Source: Ructibacterium gallinarum | Lineage (GTDB): Bacteria > Bacillota > Clostridia > Monoglobales > Monoglobaceae | Assembly: GCF_014982785.1 (NCBI RefSeq) | Contig: NZ_JADCKB010000001.1 | Location: 186,001-250,000, forward strand | Direction of reading: 5' to 3' | Length of the DNA: 64,000 bases | Part shown: positions 46,528 through 54,772 of the stretch, one piece after another | Numbering within the stretch: position 1 is the stretch's first letter | How the letters are laid out: each line of letters begins with the position of its first letter | Notes under the pieces: model-generated | Told to the model about the DNA's origin: nothing | Seen by the model: only the letters and a program-made list of their open reading frames with translations | The model's database searches: none | Translations under genes and position numbers: made by a program

Positions 46528-47407
46528 TACCAGTTATGCTTTTTAAGTATCGCGATGCGAAATTGATAAAAGCAGAGGTTGTAGCAGAAAATATCTGCTC
46601 TTTTTTCCATGCTAAAGCCGTTGAAACTTCTAAAACAGGGTGCAACGGTATAAAACTCAGATTCTCGTAAGTACAGTTTAATTTTATGCTAAGCATTACG
46701 CCTATGTTTTCTTTAGCTAACACGGCTTCGTTATAGGGCAAATTAGCAGTCGCTGTAATTTTTACCTGTTCTCTATAATCACCCAACCACCTTCCGATGC
46801 GGCTTTGATTGAAATCACCCGTTGCAGTAACAAGCGACATTCCAACTAAATCTTCAGGTCGTATACTTTTCTTTTCATAAAGTGCAGAATCGTTCTGGAC
46901 AAAAACACCCCACTGCTCTTTAATCGGCATATTGACAAAGTTATATTTACGCATATCAATAGGTTCTGACATTAGCCCAATATCTAAAAACCCCCTTTCA
47001 ATATAGTCCCTAATGTTTCCCGCATTTCCACTATATACCTCATATTTTACATTTGGATATTTTTGACGAAATTCTGAAATGATTTTTGCTAAATATTCTG
47101 TGGAACGAAATTCCCCGCTGCCTATTGAAATTGTGCCTGAAAGCGTGTCATCTTTTTGCAGAAAATCTCTCTTAGTTTTATCTGCCAAAGATAAAATTTC
47201 CTGCGCTCGGCGTTTTAATATCATTCCATCTTCTGTTAAAATGATATTATGATTGCTCCGAACAAACAGCTTAACTCCCAGTTCCTGTTCCAAATCAGCA
47301 ATTTGCCGTGACAATGTCGGCTGTGTAACATGAAGAATATTTGCAGCTTTTGTAAAGTTTTCTTCTCTTGCAATGGCTAAAAAGTAATTGAGTACACGAA
47401 GTTCCAT
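46517..47407 (-). CDS. LysR-family transcriptional regulator
   Basis: This 296-residue regulator has an N-terminal winged HTH (about 1-60: LRVLNYFLAIAREENFTKAANILHVTQPTLSRQIADLEQELG) and a periplasmic-binding-like effector domain (about 90-290). It starts at 47407 with AAGGAGA upstream and sits between the two redox operons. The duplicated 22-base element before both operons is a good candidate for its binding site. The inducer is unknown; aldehydes or quinones are possible by analogy with neighbours. Confidence 0.93.
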   Translation of the reverse strand: MELRVLNYFLAIAREENFTKAANILHVTQPTLSRQIADLEQELGVKLFVRSNHNIILTEDGMILKRRAQEILSLADKTKRDFLQKDDTLSGTISIGSGEFRSTEYLAKIISEFRQKYPNVKYEVYSGNAGNIRDYIERGFLDIGLMSEPIDMRKYNFVNMPIKEQWGVFVQNDSALYEKKSIRPEDLVGMSLVTATGDFNQSRIGRWLGDYREQVKITATANLPYNEAVLAKENIGVMLSIKLNCTYENLSFIPLHPVLEVSTALAWKKEQIFSATTSAFINFASRYLKSITGNKL

Positions 47408-47523
47408 GCCTTATCTCCTTAATTATATTTTTATACATTATATCAAAAATTATATAATTTTCAATATCTATAACTATATTATGCCTTTTATGTATTGAAA
47501 TCAAATATACATTAGATTAGAGA

Positions 47524-47561
47524 AATACGGTATATTCTCTGAAGAGAGAGTATACCGTATT
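47524..47561. terminator. Long hairpin ending the alcohol dehydrogenase-DUF4405 operon
   Basis: AATACGGTATATTCTCT and its near-perfect complement AGAGAGTATACCGTATT enclose a GAAG-type loop. A-runs and T-runs flank it, so it can work as a terminator for the DUF4405 gene and shield lysR. Confidence 0.75.
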
Positions 47562-47587
47562 AAAAAACATTTGATATGTTTACACTG

Positions 47588-48259
47588 CTATTTCGTTTTA
47601 CGGCTTTTTACGACTTTTAATATCCAATGCGCGCTAAACATACACAAAACTGCAATTGCTATAACATCAAGATAGAAATATAATTTTGGCTCCGCGTAAT
47701 CTAAGAAAACAAATTCACTTTTTAAAAACATATACTGTAAAAAATCTCTTTTAATCAATGCGTATATTCCATACATAGAAGCCGCCGCTGTGCAGATATT
47801 AAGTGCAGTACATCGGATATTTGACACAGCTTTTATGTTTCGTTTTTTTCGTATAACACTTAATATTACAGAAATATGCTGTCCTATATGAAAACCCATC
47901 AGGATAAATCCCCAATAAGCGCTTAGTATATGTAATTTGCGGGCAAAAGCCATACCTCCGTTTATAGGCAAAAAAGCAAATACATGACGGGAAATAACGA
48001 TACTGCTGTATATCTGCATAAGCATAATTAAAAACAGAGCAGTATCCGTAATAAGGCTAAAAACCCGCACGGCTGACATTCTGCCTTTGAATAATGTTTT
48101 ATACCAGTTTCGATTTAAAATATGGTGCAAAAAGTAGAGAATAAACATAGCTGCTCCAAACCATTCATGCGCTGTTTCTCCCCAAAACTGATACCCCATT
48201 AAAAGCATCAGAGCAATCGTCATAAAGATGTCTATTACTCTCCTGGCTCTTTGTTTCAC
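47588..48259 (-). CDS. DUF4405 membrane protein (cytochrome b-like)
   Basis: This 223-residue protein shows five or six hydrophobic segments and the spaced histidines of the DUF4405 family: HEWFG, LHHILNR, SRHVFAF, and LHILSAYWGFILMGFHIGQH. The family is thought to bind b-type haem and pass electrons across the membrane. Here it is the last gene of the alcohol dehydrogenase/aldo-keto reductase operon and is a plausible electron donor to the exported flavodoxins. The start is GTG at 48259, with AAGGAGG upstream. Haem binding is inferred. Confidence 0.85.
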   Translation of the reverse strand: MKQRARRVIDIFMTIALMLLMGYQFWGETAHEWFGAAMFILYFLHHILNRNWYKTLFKGRMSAVRVFSLITDTALFLIMLMQIYSSIVISRHVFAFLPINGGMAFARKLHILSAYWGFILMGFHIGQHISVILSVIRKKRNIKAVSNIRCTALNICTAAASMYGIYALIKRDFLQYMFLKSEFVFLDYAEPKLYFYLDVIAIAVLCMFSAHWILKVVKSRKTK

Positions 48260-48271
48260 GCGCCCACCTCC

Positions 48272-49312
48272 TTAAATAGTCTGATTTCCAACAGACCAAA
48301 CGTGTGGGTCCTTTGCGGAAGCCTTTGTGTTTTGCGCCATGACACCCACAAGCCTGTGCGGCACATACGCCTCCTCAAGATAGACTCGTTCTTCCTCGCT
48401 CAAGGTCAGTTCCACGGCCTTTATTGCGCCCTCAACATGCGACGGCTTTGTCATACCGACTACCGGAGCGTCAACCTTTGTCAAAAGCCACGCAAGAGAA
48501 ATTTCTGTCATTGATACTCCGTGCTTTTGTGCCAGCTCTCCCACACGATTGATAATGATGCGGTCCTGTGTTTCGGTCGCGGCATATTTTAGCTTTGCGT
48601 AGCTGTCCTCCATCAAGCGTTTGGATGTTTCATCCGGATATTTTGAAAGTCTTCCGCCTGCCAGCGGGCTGTATGGCGTGAGTGCAATATTTTCCTCTTT
48701 ACAGTAGGGAACCATCTCACGTTCTTCCTCACGGAAAATCAGGTTGTAATGCCCCTGCACAGATATAAACTTTGCAAAACCCTCCTTTTCTGCCAGTGCG
48801 TTTGCCTTGGCAATTTGCCATGCAAAACAGTTTGAAATACCGATATACCGCGTTTTTCCTGCTTTTACAACAGCGTTGAGACCTTCCATAATGTCATAGA
48901 GTGATGACTGATAGTCCCACATATGATAGATATACAAATCCACATAATCCATGCCAAGATTGGCAAGGCTTCTGTTTATGCTGCGCTCAATATGCTGCTT
49001 AGCAGTGATGCCTTTTTCAATTTCTTCTTTTGTCCGCGGCAGAAATTTAGTTGCAATTACAACATCATCACGTTTTGGGGCATAATCCCATAAGGCTCTG
49101 CCTAAGTATTTTTCGCTTGTGCCGCTTTGGTATCCGATTGCCGTATCAAAAAAATTGATTCCATGTTTAAGTCCCATGCGTATGATCTCCCGTGAATGTG
49201 TTTCGTCAAGTGTCCAGCTGTGCTGACCGTTATTCGCGTCGCCGAACCCCATACAGCCCATACATACGCGGGATATTTTTAAATCTGAATTTCCTAATTT
49301 TATATATTTCAT
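48272..49312 (-). CDS. Aldo/keto reductase
   Basis: NADPH-dependent carbonyl reductase. In the 346-residue TIM-barrel the tetrad is readable: Asp in FFDTAIGYQ, Tyr of AIGYQSG, Lys in VVIATKFLP, and His in DLYIYHMWD. The cofactor end reads VVGMTKPSHVEGAIKAV. It resembles YakC/YdjG-type enzymes that act on methylglyoxal and other aldehydes. It lies four bases after the acetyltransferase gene and 12 before DUF4405. Confidence 0.93.
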   Translation of the reverse strand: MKYIKLGNSDLKISRVCMGCMGFGDANNGQHSWTLDETHSREIIRMGLKHGINFFDTAIGYQSGTSEKYLGRALWDYAPKRDDVVIATKFLPRTKEEIEKGITAKQHIERSINRSLANLGMDYVDLYIYHMWDYQSSLYDIMEGLNAVVKAGKTRYIGISNCFAWQIAKANALAEKEGFAKFISVQGHYNLIFREEEREMVPYCKEENIALTPYSPLAGGRLSKYPDETSKRLMEDSYAKLKYAATETQDRIIINRVGELAQKHGVSMTEISLAWLLTKVDAPVVGMTKPSHVEGAIKAVELTLSEEERVYLEEAYVPHRLVGVMAQNTKASAKDPHVWSVGNQTI

Positions 49313-49316
49313 AATT

Positions 49317-49886
49317 TTACACTTCCTGTCTTTCCATTACGCGGCATGGTACTCCGTATGCGACGGAATTATCCGGGATATCGTGTGTAACAACGCTCCC
49401 GGCGCCGATCGTAACATTATTTCCTATTCTGACACCGGGAAGAATGATACTTCCGCCGCCGATCCAGGTGTCGCTTCCAATGCTGACCGGTTTTGTGGAT
49501 GTGACCAGCTTCCCTGACTCGGTGTATCTTTCGGAGCCGTTTTTAGGATGAACCGCGGTGTAAATTTTTACATCCGGCGCAAGCAGTGTCCGGTCGCCAA
49601 TTATGATTTTATTCGCGTCAAGCAGAGTACAATTCATATTGATAAAACTATCTTTTCCAAGATAAATGTTGCAGCCATAGTCAATACAGAGAGGCTGATT
49701 GATGCGCGCTCTTTCGCCCAAAGCTCCAAGCATTTTACAAAGGATATCATGCTGCGATACAATATCATCCGGTTCAATACGGTTAAATTCCCACATCATC
49801 CGCTTTCCGCGCATGTGTAAATCTTTGATGTCCGTATCTGCACAATCGTAAGAAAGGCCTGTCATCATTTTTTCTATTTCCGTCAT
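49317..49886 (-). CDS. Maltose/galactoside O-acetyltransferase-like hexapeptide protein
   Basis: This 189-residue left-handed beta-helix acetyltransferase has the N-terminal MAC domain ([24 protein letters not shown]), hexapeptide repeats ([51 protein letters not shown]) and the C-terminal PCRVM. Acetyl-CoA-dependent acetylation of a sugar or small thiol/alcohol is likely. A role in detoxifying carbonyls or in wall-sugar modification cannot be decided. It is in the operon between the flavodoxin-cyclophilin gene and the aldo/keto reductase. Confidence 0.92.
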   Translation of the reverse strand: MTEIEKMMTGLSYDCADTDIKDLHMRGKRMMWEFNRIEPDDIVSQHDILCKMLGALGERARINQPLCIDYGCNIYLGKDSFINMNCTLLDANKIIIGDRTLLAPDVKIYTAVHPKNGSERYTESGKLVTSTKPVSIGSDTWIGGGSIILPGVRIGNNVTIGAGSVVTHDIPDNSVAYGVPCRVMERQEV

Positions 49887-49907
49887 AAATCAAAATCGCC
49901 TGCCACT

Positions 49908-51317
49908 TCAATATATTTCTGCATATATCGTTCCTTCTAAAAATTCTACATATTCCGCTCCTGATTCTATACTGCCTAACGGAACAAGGTCATCTGAATA
50001 GCTCCAATTTTGATAGAACAGCGCAAGGTTACCCCACGGTGCGTAAAGCGCAAACGTTCCCGGCTCTGGCTGACAGCCTGCCGCCTCTTCATCTTTTACA
50101 AGCTCATTATCGAGATAGGCGATTTTTTCGGTATTGTTATAGTCTTCAAAAACAACCGTCATAGGTAACTTTGAAATAAAATCATCAGCTGTTTTGTTAT
50201 TTTCCATAGCAATGATTACTTCTTTGTCCTCCCAGGAAAGACGTATTTTACGTTCCTCTGATATTTGAGAGGTTTCGTTTGTTTCATTATTTTCATAACC
50301 GTTTTCCGTCATCCATTCTTTCGCCTGTTCCGCCGTTGTCGAGCTTGTTCCGCGTAAGCCTTCTTTTACGTCTGCGTTCGGGCAGGCGCTTTTGATTGCT
50401 GAAACGGAGGCGGATATGCCGCTGCCGCCGCTTGTGCAAAACGGCAGAATGGTTTTACCCGATAAATCATATGTCTCTAAAAAAGTATTGATAATTCTCG
50501 GCATCGTACCCCACCAAATCGGGTAACCTAAGAATATGGTATCATACGTTTCTATATTTTCTATTGTTTCTGATATTGCCGGGCGGCTTGTTTCGTCCTT
50601 CATTTCGATATTAGCACGGCAGTCATCATTGTTATAATTTAAATCTTCTGTTGTGTAAGGTTCCTGAGGGATAATTTCCCACAAGTCGGCGTCTGCCGCC
50701 TGGGCTATGGTCTGCGCCAAAGCCTTGGTGTTGCCTGTAGCGGAAAAATGCACCACAATTGCCTGCGATTGCGTGTTTTCCTGTGTATCCGCCGGATTAT
50801 CAACTGCCGGCTGTGAGGTTGTATCCTCTTTTTCAGCGTTTTTTGTTATGGTAACCGTCTGGGCATCGCCATTCCACTCAACCGCAAACTCAAAACTTTC
50901 TGAGATAAACCGGATCGGAAGCATAGTGCGGTCATTGATGGATACCGGCGCGACATCAAGGGTTTGCGCTTGGTCATTGAAATACGCTGTAGCAATGTTT
51001 AACGTCAAACGAATTTCATCTTCGCCATAAGTCAATATTGCCGTTTGGGTTTCTTCGTTCCAGCCAACCGTTCCGCCCATTGTTTCAATCAGAGAACGAA
51101 CGGGGATAAGTGTTCTGTCATTTTCAATAACAGGAGCCGTTCCGCGTCCCGGATCAATTTCTGCTGTACTTCCGTTTACGGTCATGACAGGGTTTCCGAT
51201 TGTCAAAACGATCACGGTATTATTTTCTTCCTCTATACCCTGTGCGGCGCAGCTGGTTGTAAAGCACATGGTAAAAATACAGCATAGAACCAGTAAAACC
51301 GATAACATTTTTTTCAT
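49908..51317 (-). CDS. CuAO-N-like / flavodoxin / cyclophilin-like fusion lipoprotein
   Basis: This 469-residue protein starts with a lipoprotein-type signal (TTSC, Cys23). A copper-amine-oxidase-N-like repeat pair follows (about 30-150), almost the same as in the 40.6-42.4 kb gene (NDRTMLPIRFI, GTAPVIENDRTLIPVRS). Next are a flavodoxin (about 185-335, HFSATGNTKALAQ, GYPIWWGTMPRII) and a cyclophilin-like domain (about 350-469, TADDFISKLPMTVVFEDY and EPGTFALYAPWGNLALFYQ). Flavodoxin plus cyclophilin-like domain is a known pairing in gut Clostridia, but the extra N-terminal domain and export are notable. AGGAGG precedes the start. Confidence 0.83.
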   Translation of the reverse strand: MKKMLSVLLVLCCIFTMCFTTSCAAQGIEEENNTVIVLTIGNPVMTVNGSTAEIDPGRGTAPVIENDRTLIPVRSLIETMGGTVGWNEETQTAILTYGEDEIRLTLNIATAYFNDQAQTLDVAPVSINDRTMLPIRFISESFEFAVEWNGDAQTVTITKNAEKEDTTSQPAVDNPADTQENTQSQAIVVHFSATGNTKALAQTIAQAADADLWEIIPQEPYTTEDLNYNNDDCRANIEMKDETSRPAISETIENIETYDTIFLGYPIWWGTMPRIINTFLETYDLSGKTILPFCTSGGSGISASVSAIKSACPNADVKEGLRGTSSTTAEQAKEWMTENGYENNETNETSQISEERKIRLSWEDKEVIIAMENNKTADDFISKLPMTVVFEDYNNTEKIAYLDNELVKDEEAAGCQPEPGTFALYAPWGNLALFYQNWSYSDDLVPLGSIESGAEYVEFLEGTIYAEIY

Positions 51318-51343
51318 GATAACTTACCTCCTGACTTTAAAAA

Positions 51344-52507
51344 TCAATAGCAGTTTTTTAAGACGGTTAAAATATCATTTTCGTCCATTTGTTTGTATCC
51401 GCCGCCCTGTATGGTGGATTTCGCGATAAGAGGCAGCATTTCTTCCGTTGCGCCAAGCTCACGCAGAGACGAAGGAAGTCCAAGCTCTCTGATAAAATTA
51501 CTAAGTTTTTCAATACCTGCCATTGCCGCTTCCTCTTTGCTTAACGTATCCGTATTGACATCCCATACGTTTTTAGCGAAACGGACAAATTTGTCAATGC
51601 CGAATTTATAAATATACTTATAATACGCGGTTGAAATGGCCGCAAGTCCCGCGCCGTGCGCGCAGTCTGTATACGCCCCAAGCTGATGCTCTATCATATG
51701 CACTTCCCAGTCCTGCTCCTTTGAAAGCCCTGTAATCGTGTTTAATCCAATGGTGGCGCACCACATGATGTTGCTTCTGGCCTCATAATCCTCTGGATTT
51801 TTCAAGGCGGCACGTGCACTGTGTGTTAAAGACCGGAGTACTCCCTCAATCACATAATCGGTGGTATTGTCATCTGTTCCGGAAAAATACTGCTCCAAAA
51901 GATGTGAGAAGGTATCAAAAATACCGCTTGCCATCTGATATTTGGGGACAGTGTAAGTGTACTCTGGATTTAGGATTGAGAATTTTGGATAGACGTTGGG
52001 CGGATACACTCTGCCGTTTTTCAGCATTTTCTCCTCATTGGTAATCACCGAACCGCCGTTCATTTCAGAACCGGTGCCTGCCATGGTTAGGACAGCCCCT
52101 ACCGGAACAATTTCATTGTCAACTTCTTCATAATCAATCCAATATCTCTGCCATGGGTCGCCTTTACAATATGCCGAAATGGAAATGGCTTTCGCACAAT
52201 CAATGACGGAACCGCCGCCTACCGCTAAAATTAAATCCGCATGATTTTCCCGTACAAGCCTTGCGCCCTCCATCATCTGCTTATAGGAAGGATTGGATTT
52301 TATTCCCGCAAGCTCTACAATCTTTTTGCCTGCTTCATTTAGGATTTTGATCATTTTATCATAGAGCCCGCTCTTTTTTACAGAACCTTTTCCATACACC
52401 AAGAGCACTGTGTCGCCATAATTTGCAAGCTCGGAAGAAAGGTTCTCAAGCGCCGTTTTGCCAAAATAAATTTTGGTGGGGTTAAAGTAGGTAAAATCAA
52501 ATTTCAT
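51344..52507 (-). CDS. Iron-containing alcohol dehydrogenase (butanol dehydrogenase-like)
   Basis: NAD(P)H-dependent reduction of aldehydes to alcohols. The start is ATG 52507 (MKFDFTYFNPTKIYFGK), with TGGAGG upstream; an ATG three codons earlier is too close to it. The 387-residue protein has the cofactor motif LAVGGGSVIDCAKAISI, GTGSEMNGGSVIT, and the iron ligands in FDTFSHLLEQYFSG and VHMIEHQLGAYTDCAHGAGLA. It is the first gene of the second redox operon and typical of aldehyde stress responses (YqhD-type). Confidence 0.95.
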   Translation of the reverse strand: MKFDFTYFNPTKIYFGKTALENLSSELANYGDTVLLVYGKGSVKKSGLYDKMIKILNEAGKKIVELAGIKSNPSYKQMMEGARLVRENHADLILAVGGGSVIDCAKAISISAYCKGDPWQRYWIDYEEVDNEIVPVGAVLTMAGTGSEMNGGSVITNEEKMLKNGRVYPPNVYPKFSILNPEYTYTVPKYQMASGIFDTFSHLLEQYFSGTDDNTTDYVIEGVLRSLTHSARAALKNPEDYEARSNIMWCATIGLNTITGLSKEQDWEVHMIEHQLGAYTDCAHGAGLAAISTAYYKYIYKFGIDKFVRFAKNVWDVNTDTLSKEEAAMAGIEKLSNFIRELGLPSSLRELGATEEMLPLIAKSTIQGGGYKQMDENDILTVLKNCY

Positions 52508-52582
52508 GTTTTTCATCCTCCATATATAAATTTAATGTTGTACCATTTTTATAATAAAGATCATACTTATTTATCTATTTAT

Positions 52583-52626
52583 ATTATAAGCTGCTTCAGT
52601 TGAAATGTCCAATACTTATAATTTAT
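52583..52626 (-). promoter_or_regulatory. Promoter of the alcohol dehydrogenase operon with the shared element
   Basis: TTGGAC (52612-52607) and TATAAT (52588-52583) are 18 bases apart. The 22 bases 52605-52626 are identical to 46506-46527, and similarity continues leftward of the coding direction into bases matching the end of lysR (TATGCTTTTTA), so a lysR tail plus promoter was duplicated. Confidence 0.78.
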
Positions 52627-52697
52627 CATGAGATATGCTTTTTAGTAATTTACATTAGAAAAAATTGTTGAGAAAACTGCAAAACTCGTGAAAAGTC

Positions 52698-52726
52698 TTG
52701 AAACAGGCTTCATAAAATAGTATAAT
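52698..52726 (+). promoter_or_regulatory. Promoter of the small XRE regulator gene
   Basis: TTGAAA (52698-52703) and TATAAT (52721-52726) with a 17-base spacer, divergent from the alcohol dehydrogenase promoter. Confidence 0.7.
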
Positions 52727-52759
52727 ACATATAAGGAATAGATCATGGAGGATTGCTGT

Positions 52760-52966
52760 ATGATGGTAAATTATAAGAAATTGTGGATTATGCTTGTAGA
52801 AAAAGGCATGTCTAAAGTTTCACTTAGACATGCGGCAGGTTTTTCTTCTTCAACACTGACCAAATTGAACAGAAATGAGCTTGTTGCCTTATCAGTTTTG
52901 GTAAATATTTGTCATGTTTTAAAATGTGATATTGGTGATATTATGGAAGTTGTTCCAGAAGAATGA
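52760..52966 (+). CDS. Small XRE/HTH_26-type regulator
   Basis: The 68-residue product (start ATG 52760 or 52763, GGAGG upstream) is a lone helix-turn-helix: WIMLVEKGMSKVSLRHAAGFSSSTLTKLNRNE followed by VLVNICHVLKCDIGDIMEVVP. It is of the small YozG-like type. It is divergent from the alcohol dehydrogenase operon and 24 bases before a lipoprotein gene. The target is unknown. Confidence 0.85.
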   Translation: MMVNYKKLWIMLVEKGMSKVSLRHAAGFSSSTLTKLNRNELVALSVLVNICHVLKCDIGDIMEVVPEE

Positions 52967-52990
52967 AAAATACAATGATGGAGGTGTAGC

Positions 52991-53596
52991 ATGAAGAAAT
53001 TATGTTCCCTTTTATTTTCGTTGGTAATTATAGCAGCTATGACAGGATGTGATGCAATATCTATTGGAATGATTGGCGGCTCAGATGGCCCCACAAATGT
53101 GATTGTAAGCTCTGGAAAAGAATCAAAGTATCGTTCGGAAAAAGAACCGGTAAAGGTAGTTAAGGTAGGCGGATTCTTGTATTATGAAACAGGTGAAGAC
53201 AACGATATAAGCGGCAGATGCGGAACTTTGGACGGCCACTTTGCAAAAGCGGCAGAAAAATATGAAATCCCTCAAAATGATAATGAGTCCAATTTTGAAC
53301 TAAATGATACAAACTGCAGCGGATACCAAATCGGTATGGCAGAAGATACTATCGAAATACCCATTGAGAATGATTGGGAGATTTTTAAGAAGTTATATGA
53401 TCCGGAAAAGGACCTTTCACAGTATAAATTCATTATGAAAGTTGAAGGCAAAACAGAGTATTCTTTTGGGGATGCGGAATATATTGTACTTACTAATGAC
53501 TTGGACATTACGGCGAATGATATAGCAAAGTCCTATCTCAGTTCACAGTCCGCAGATGTATTGGATGTTTATATTGTGTCTATGGATACGGATTAA
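52991..53596 (+). CDS. Lipoprotein with an IGMIGGSDGPT motif, function unknown
   Basis: This 201-residue protein starts with a lipobox MTGC (Cys20). Directly after it stands the motif SIGMIGGSDGPTNVIVS. This motif resembles the IGIIGGADGPT signature of the beta subunits of sodium-pumping decarboxylases, but there it lies in a membrane helix. The rest (VKVGGFLYYETGEDNDISGRCGTLDG... DDITANDIAKSYLSSQ) is acidic and looks globular. I do not recognise a domain. It is preceded by GGAGG and follows the HTH gene. Such short lipoproteins occur in Clostridia, role unknown. Confidence 0.7.
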   Translation: MKKLCSLLFSLVIIAAMTGCDAISIGMIGGSDGPTNVIVSSGKESKYRSEKEPVKVVKVGGFLYYETGEDNDISGRCGTLDGHFAKAAEKYEIPQNDNESNFELNDTNCSGYQIGMAEDTIEIPIENDWEIFKKLYDPEKDLSQYKFIMKVEGKTEYSFGDAEYIVLTNDLDITANDIAKSYLSSQSADVLDVYIVSMDTD

Positions 53597-53623
53597 AGCA
53601 TCATTTAAAACATGGAGGGAAAT

Positions 53624-54202
53624 ATGATTGAAACGAAACGCCTTATACTTCGTCCTTTCTTGGAAAGCGACGCAGAAGATGTATTGGAATATTTAAAAAA
53701 GCCTGCTGTTAACTGTTTTGTCAGCATGAAACTTGATTCTTTGGAAAAAGCCAAAGAGGAAATGAAAAAACGCGCTGTAGAAACCGAGTATTATTTTGCC
53801 ATTGTACTAAAAGAAACGGGCAAAGTAATTGGTGAAATAGACGCTTACCCGGAGCGAGGCAAGCCGCATGATACCACCGCTCCTCTTGACGCTTTCAGTC
53901 CCTGCTGGATGCTAAACAGAGCTTACCAGGGTAAAGGATATGCATATGAAGCAGCATGCGCTTTCTTCGATTATTTGTTTCGGGAAAAAGGAGCAAGGCG
54001 CGTTTATGCCTATACGGAGGATTATAATTTGTCAAGCCAAAAACTGTGTGAAAAACTAGGTATGCGAAAAGAAGGCATGTTTTTGGAATTTATATCTTTT
54101 GTGAATAATCCAGACGGCACGCCCCACTATGAAAATACCATTCAGTATGCAATTTTAAAAAAGGAATGGCAAGGCGGTGTAAATAAATGCAAAACAAAAT
54201 AA
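53624..54202 (+). CDS. GNAT acetyltransferase (RimJ/RimL-like)
   Basis: The start is ATG 53624 (MIETKRLILRPFLESDAEDV), with GGAGG upstream. The 192-residue protein carries the RimJ/RimL N-terminal signature (T-x-R-L-x-L-R-P) and the acetyl-CoA region MLNRAYQGKGYAYEAACAFFDYLF, then RRVYAYTEDYNLSSQKLCEKLGMRKEG. The substrate is unknown; ribosomal protein or antibiotic acetylation are family options. It overlaps the next gene by 16 bases. Confidence 0.9.
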   Translation: MIETKRLILRPFLESDAEDVLEYLKKPAVNCFVSMKLDSLEKAKEEMKKRAVETEYYFAIVLKETGKVIGEIDAYPERGKPHDTTAPLDAFSPCWMLNRAYQGKGYAYEAACAFFDYLFREKGARRVYAYTEDYNLSSQKLCEKLGMRKEGMFLEFISFVNNPDGTPHYENTIQYAILKKEWQGGVNKCKTK

Positions 54203-54723
54203 TTGTTCTATATAAATCTGAGTATGGCTTTACCAAACAGTATGCACAGTGGATTGCGGAGAAACTACAGTGTGATTGTGTAGAGATTAGCGCAGTTGAT
54301 TTTAATAAAGATTACAAAACTATTATTTTCGGCGGCGGATTATATGCCGGAAAAATCAACGGTATTAAAACGCTGATAAAGAATTACGATAAAATCAAAT
54401 ATAAAAAAATAATTGTGTTTACGGTTGGCGTAGCCGATGTGAACGACGCAGAAAACATTAAGAACATTGTATCTTATGCAAAAAAACAAATGCCCGAAGA
54501 AATGTTTTCTAAAATAAAGCTGTTTCACTTTAGAGGCGGTATGGATTATGGGAAAATGTCTTTTATTCATCAGTGTATGATGTGGTTTATGAAAACAATG
54601 CTTTCTAAAAAGCCGGAAAATGAGAGAAGCGACTCTGACCAGGCAGTGATAGAAAGCTACGGCGGAAAGTTTGATTTTTCCGATAAGAATACGATTAATG
54701 ATTTAGTGAGGTATTGTCTATAA
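54187..54723 (+). CDS. Flavodoxin-domain protein (HemG-like)
   Basis: This 178-residue cytosolic flavodoxin-fold protein has IIVLYKSEYGFTKQYAQWIAEKL as phosphate loop (K-S-E-Y-G-F-T), FGGGLYAGKI as the HemG-like second loop, and FHFRGGMDYGKMSFIHQCMMWFMKTM near the C-terminus. Relatives include the menaquinone-dependent protoporphyrinogen oxidase HemG, but many Firmicutes members only share the fold. It differs from the exported flavodoxins on the left. It overlaps the GNAT gene upstream. Confidence 0.85.
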   Translation: MQNKIIVLYKSEYGFTKQYAQWIAEKLQCDCVEISAVDFNKDYKTIIFGGGLYAGKINGIKTLIKNYDKIKYKKIIVFTVGVADVNDAENIKNIVSYAKKQMPEEMFSKIKLFHFRGGMDYGKMSFIHQCMMWFMKTMLSKKPENERSDSDQAVIESYGGKFDFSDKNTINDLVRYCL

Positions 54724-54772
54724 AATCAAAAAAATCATAAGTTTAGCATGATACGTATTGGAGGTGTTGGTT

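Noticed and set aside
52605-52660. Second lysR gene upstream of the alcohol dehydrogenase operon
   Set aside because: Only about 45 bases resemble the lysR 3' end; no coding frame of useful length remains.
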